DNA from: an uncultured Zoogloea sp.
GTDB taxonomy: Bacteria > Pseudomonadota > Gammaproteobacteria > Burkholderiales > Rhodocyclaceae
Assembly (NCBI GenBank): GCA_937967645.1
Contig: CALBTT010000055.1
Span: 1 to 17,563 of the forward strand
Direction: 5' to 3'
DNA: 17,563 bases
The translations under genes and the position numbers were made by a program. The notes beneath the pieces are model-generated. The model had not been told where the DNA came from and ran no database searches. It worked only from the letters and a program-made list of their open reading frames with translations. Below, piece by piece: positions 15,705 to 17,563 of this stretch. How positions within the stretch are numbered: position 1 is the stretch's first letter; each line of letters opens with the position of its first letter.

Positions 15705-15774
15705 AGGCCCGGCAGCACCAGAACACGACCGAGAGCCGACACACGAGCGGCCCGCCACTGATGGAGAAGACACC

Positions 15775-16968
15775 TTGCATCGACTCCTGCGCGCCGTGAC
15801 AGCGGCAGCACTCACCCTTTTCGCGGCGGGCAGCGGTGCCATCGAACCGATCCGGATCGGCGTCTCCGGCCCCTTCACCGGGGGCTCGAACCCCATGGGC
15901 ATCGCCATGCGCGACGGCATCCGCCTCGCCGCACGGGAGATCAACGAGGCCGGCGGCATCCTCGGCCGCCCCATCCTGCTCATCGAACGGGACGACGAGG
16001 CCAGACCGGAACGCGGCGCCCAGGTCGTCCAGGAGCTCATCAACCAGGAAAAGGTCATCGCCGGCCTGGGCATCGTCAACACCGGCGTGGCCCTGGCCAG
16101 CCAGCGTTTCTACCAGCAGGCCCACATCCCGATGATCACCTCGGTGGCCACCGGCACCGTGATCACCCGCCAGTTCCTGCCGCCCCAATACCCGGACAAC
16201 TACATCTTCCGCGTCTCCGCACCCGACTCGATCCAGGCCGCCATGATCGTCGAGGAGGCCGTGGTGCGCCGCCGCCTGCGCAAGCTGGCGATCCTCCACG
16301 ACAGCACCAACTACGGCCAGCTCGGCCGCGAAGACCTGGAGCGCGCCCTCGAACGCCACAGTCTCAAGCCGGTGGCCATCGAACGCTTCAACATCCGCGA
16401 CGTGGACATGACGCCCCAGCTGATCCGCGCCCGGGCCGCCGGCGCCGAGGCCATCCTCACCTACGGGCTCGGCCCCGAGCTGGCCCACCTCGCCAACGGC
16501 ATGGTGCGCATCGGCTGGAAGGTGCCCTTGATGGGCAGCTGGGCCCTGGCCATGTCCAACTTCATCGACAACGCCGGCCCCAACGCCGAGGGCACGCGCA
16601 TGCCCCAGACCTTCATCCAGGACGGCAACACCCCACGGCGCAAGGCCTTCATCACCCGCTACCAGCAGGCCTTCGGCGTCGAACGCATACCGGTGGCGCC
16701 CGCAGCGGCCCAGGGCTATGACTCCATGCTGCTGCTGGCAAGCGCCATCCGCCAGGCCCGCAGCACCGACGGCCCCCGCCTCAAGGACGCCCTCGAGTCC
16801 CTCAACGAGAAGGTGGAAGGCATCGTGATGGTATATGATCGACCTTTCTCCAAGACCGACCACGAGGCGATCGACACGCCACGCATCCCGGTCATCGGAG
16901 AGGTACGCAACAGTCAAGTGGTCTTCGCCTATGACGAAGACCGAAAGCGGGACGCGCAGTCCAAATGA
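15775..16968 (+). CDS. Leu/Ile/Val-type ABC transporter substrate-binding protein, orphan
   Basis: This is a periplasmic solute-binding protein of the branched-chain amino acid (Peripla_BP_6) family. The 397-residue frame starts with TTG at 15775, with GGAG eight bases upstream; no in-frame ATG gives a signal peptide. Residues 1-22 are an export signal (LLRAVTAAALTLFAAGSGA). The mature part begins IEPIRIGVSGPFTGGSNPMG, followed by AREINEAGGILGRPILLIERDDEARPE, typical of LivK-like proteins, and later LAILHDSTNYGQLGREDLE and AAAQGYDSMLLLASAI. The ligand cannot be told: family members bind amino acids, aromatic acids, urea or amides. No permease or ATPase gene follows, because a strong terminator begins 31 bp after the stop codon. 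It is divergent from a kinase/regulator pair, suggesting control by, or ligand presentation to, that system. Confidence 0.9.
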   Translation: MHRLLRAVTAAALTLFAAGSGAIEPIRIGVSGPFTGGSNPMGIAMRDGIRLAAREINEAGGILGRPILLIERDDEARPERGAQVVQELINQEKVIAGLGIVNTGVALASQRFYQQAHIPMITSVATGTVITRQFLPPQYPDNYIFRVSAPDSIQAAMIVEEAVVRRRLRKLAILHDSTNYGQLGREDLERALERHSLKPVAIERFNIRDVDMTPQLIRARAAGAEAILTYGLGPELAHLANGMVRIGWKVPLMGSWALAMSNFIDNAGPNAEGTRMPQTFIQDGNTPRRKAFITRYQQAFGVERIPVAPAAAQGYDSMLLLASAIRQARSTDGPRLKDALESLNEKVEGIVMVYDRPFSKTDHEAIDTPRIPVIGEVRNSQVVFAYDEDRKRDAQSK

Positions 16969-16998
16969 TCCCGCAACGCGGAATTTACATTTCCGCAC

Positions 16999-17047
16999 AC
17001 GGCCGGGGGTTTTCTCCCTCCCTCCCTCGCCCCCGGCCGTTTTTTTT
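16999..17047 (+). terminator. Strong Rho-independent terminator of the binding-protein gene
   Basis: An 11-bp perfect stem (acggccggggg / cccccggccgt) with a 20-nt pyrimidine-rich loop is followed by a run of eight T (17040-17047). It closes the binding-protein transcript and shows that the gene is not cotranscribed with anything downstream. Confidence 0.95.
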
Positions 17048-17068
17048 CTCATCCCCTTCGAACGCAAA

Positions 17069-17102
17069 CCTACCGACCGGAGCCCCAGGCCCGGTCGGTA
17101 GG
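17069..17102. repeat. Perfect 12-bp inverted repeat upstream of aceE
   Basis: The arms cctaccgaccgg and ccggtcggtagg are perfectly complementary around the 10-nt loop agccccaggc. There is no T-run after it on the plus strand; on the minus strand only TTTG follows. It lies 22 bp past the binding-protein terminator and 113 bp upstream of the aceE promoter elements. It could be a terminator for minus-strand transcription, a second backup hairpin, or a binding site. Confidence 0.6.
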
Positions 17103-17214
17103 ACTGCTCTTGCGCAATCTGCCCAGCACCATCCCAAGCCCCCGCACGCCCATCGCGCGACCGGGTCGGCCGAGCCACGTCCACCGACCTGAAATGCATG
17201 AATTGCGGGAACCC

Positions 17215-17256
17215 CGTATTGCACGATACGAGATTTGGTTTTATATTGCGAAATAT
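17215..17256 (+). promoter_or_regulatory. aceE promoter with two similar dyads over -35 and -10
   Basis: A TATATT -10 (17242-17247) lies 17 bp after a TTGCAC -35 (17219-17224), about 110 bp before the aceE start. CGTAT-tgcacg-ATACG (17215-17230) covers the -35, and ATATT-gcga-AATAT (17243-17256) covers the -10. Both contain TATTGC-nnn-ATA, repeated 27 bp apart. This placement suggests a repressor acting on pyruvate dehydrogenase expression. Between 17103 and 17214 I see no further feature; the leader after the promoter holds no recognised riboswitch. Confidence 0.5.
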
Positions 17257-17355
17257 CAGGACCGCGATCCGGTCCACGCAGGTTTTGCAGTGACCCCCCG
17301 CCGCCGTTACCCACGGTGGTCATCCACAACCCGCAAGTCATGAGGAGACAAGACC

Positions 17356-17563
17356 ATGGCCGCGAATACGCAGAACACCCGGGCTGACATCGACGCTCAG
17401 GAAACCAAGGAATGGCTGGACGCCCTCGAAGGCGTCGTCGCACAGGAAGGCGCCGAGCGCGCCCACTTCCTGATCGAAAAGCTGATCGAGGCTGGCCGCG
17501 AGGAAGGGATCGACATCCCCTACTCCGCCAACACCCAGTACATCAACACCATTCCGGCCGACC
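17356..17563 (+). CDS. aceE: Pyruvate dehydrogenase E1 component, N-terminal fragment
   Basis: Sixty-nine codons are present; the gene continues past the right edge. The protein begins MAANTQNTRADIDAQETKEW, followed by LDALEGVVAQEGAERAHFLI, then EKLIEAGREEG and PYSANTQYINTIPAD. This is the conserved N-terminal region of homodimeric AceE (about 890 residues), which decarboxylates pyruvate with thiamine diphosphate in the pyruvate dehydrogenase complex. A GAGGAG ribosome site stands at 17342-17347, eight bases before the ATG. aceF and lpd usually follow but are not in the window. Confidence 0.93.
   Translation, partial: MAANTQNTRADIDAQETKEWLDALEGVVAQEGAERAHFLIEKLIEAGREEGIDIPYSANTQYINTIPAD

Noticed and set aside
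15427..17277. A 616-codon minus-strand open frame across the binding-protein gene
   Set aside because: It is antisense to a recognisable solute-binding protein and runs through its strong terminator; no motifs are seen.

Overview
The window is GC-rich chromosomal DNA, densely coded on both strands. The gene set suggests a betaproteobacterium, most likely of the Rhodocyclales (Azoarcus/Thauera/Zoogloea type). The evidence is gene order and protein character: divergent queG and tsaE-amiC, a folD-purE-purK-tsaC run, a FixJ-type two-component pair, and aceE at the edge. No similarity search was possible, so the taxonomic placement is inference.

Left part (1-5395). The first codons of alaS leave the window on the minus strand, divergent from a PduO-type cobalamin adenosyltransferase gene. 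A minus-strand run follows: queG (epoxyqueuosine reductase), a FeeM-like N-acyl amino acid synthase and murI (glutamate racemase). Divergent from queG, and probably overlapping its 5' end, are tsaE (t6A tRNA modification) and amiC (Tat-exported cell-wall amidase). They overlap by 34 bp and look co-transcribed.

Middle part (5396-12265). A diguanylate cyclase with a PhnD-like periplasmic sensor domain lies tail to tail with amiC. After an AT-rich promoter region comes a two-gene RES/Xre toxin-antitoxin operon with a 4-bp overlap. Next are tRNA-Ala(CGC) and tRNA-Tyr(GUA), transcribed on the minus strand from a strong sigma70 promoter. The minus-strand operon folD-purE-purK-tsaC follows: one-carbon metabolism, the N5-CAIR steps of purine synthesis, and threonylcarbamoyl-AMP synthesis for t6A.

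Right part (12266-17563). A three-PAS membrane histidine kinase and a FixJ/TtrR-like response regulator overlap each other on the minus strand. Divergent from them is an orphan Leu/Ile/Val-type periplasmic binding protein ending at a textbook Rho-independent terminator. Both the regulator and the binding protein appear to start with TTG. A 387-bp intergenic region holds the terminator, a perfect 12-bp inverted repeat, and a promoter with two similar dyads over its -35 and -10. The first 69 codons of aceE (pyruvate dehydrogenase E1) close the window.

Most genes are housekeeping. The parts most worth a second look are the kinase/regulator/orphan binding-protein locus, the RES/Xre module, the sensor-diguanylate cyclase, the FeeM-like enzyme in a tRNA/cell-wall operon, an AT-rich patch inside tsaE, and the aceE control region. 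I saw no CRISPR array, insertion sequence, prophage, or clearly undescribed system.
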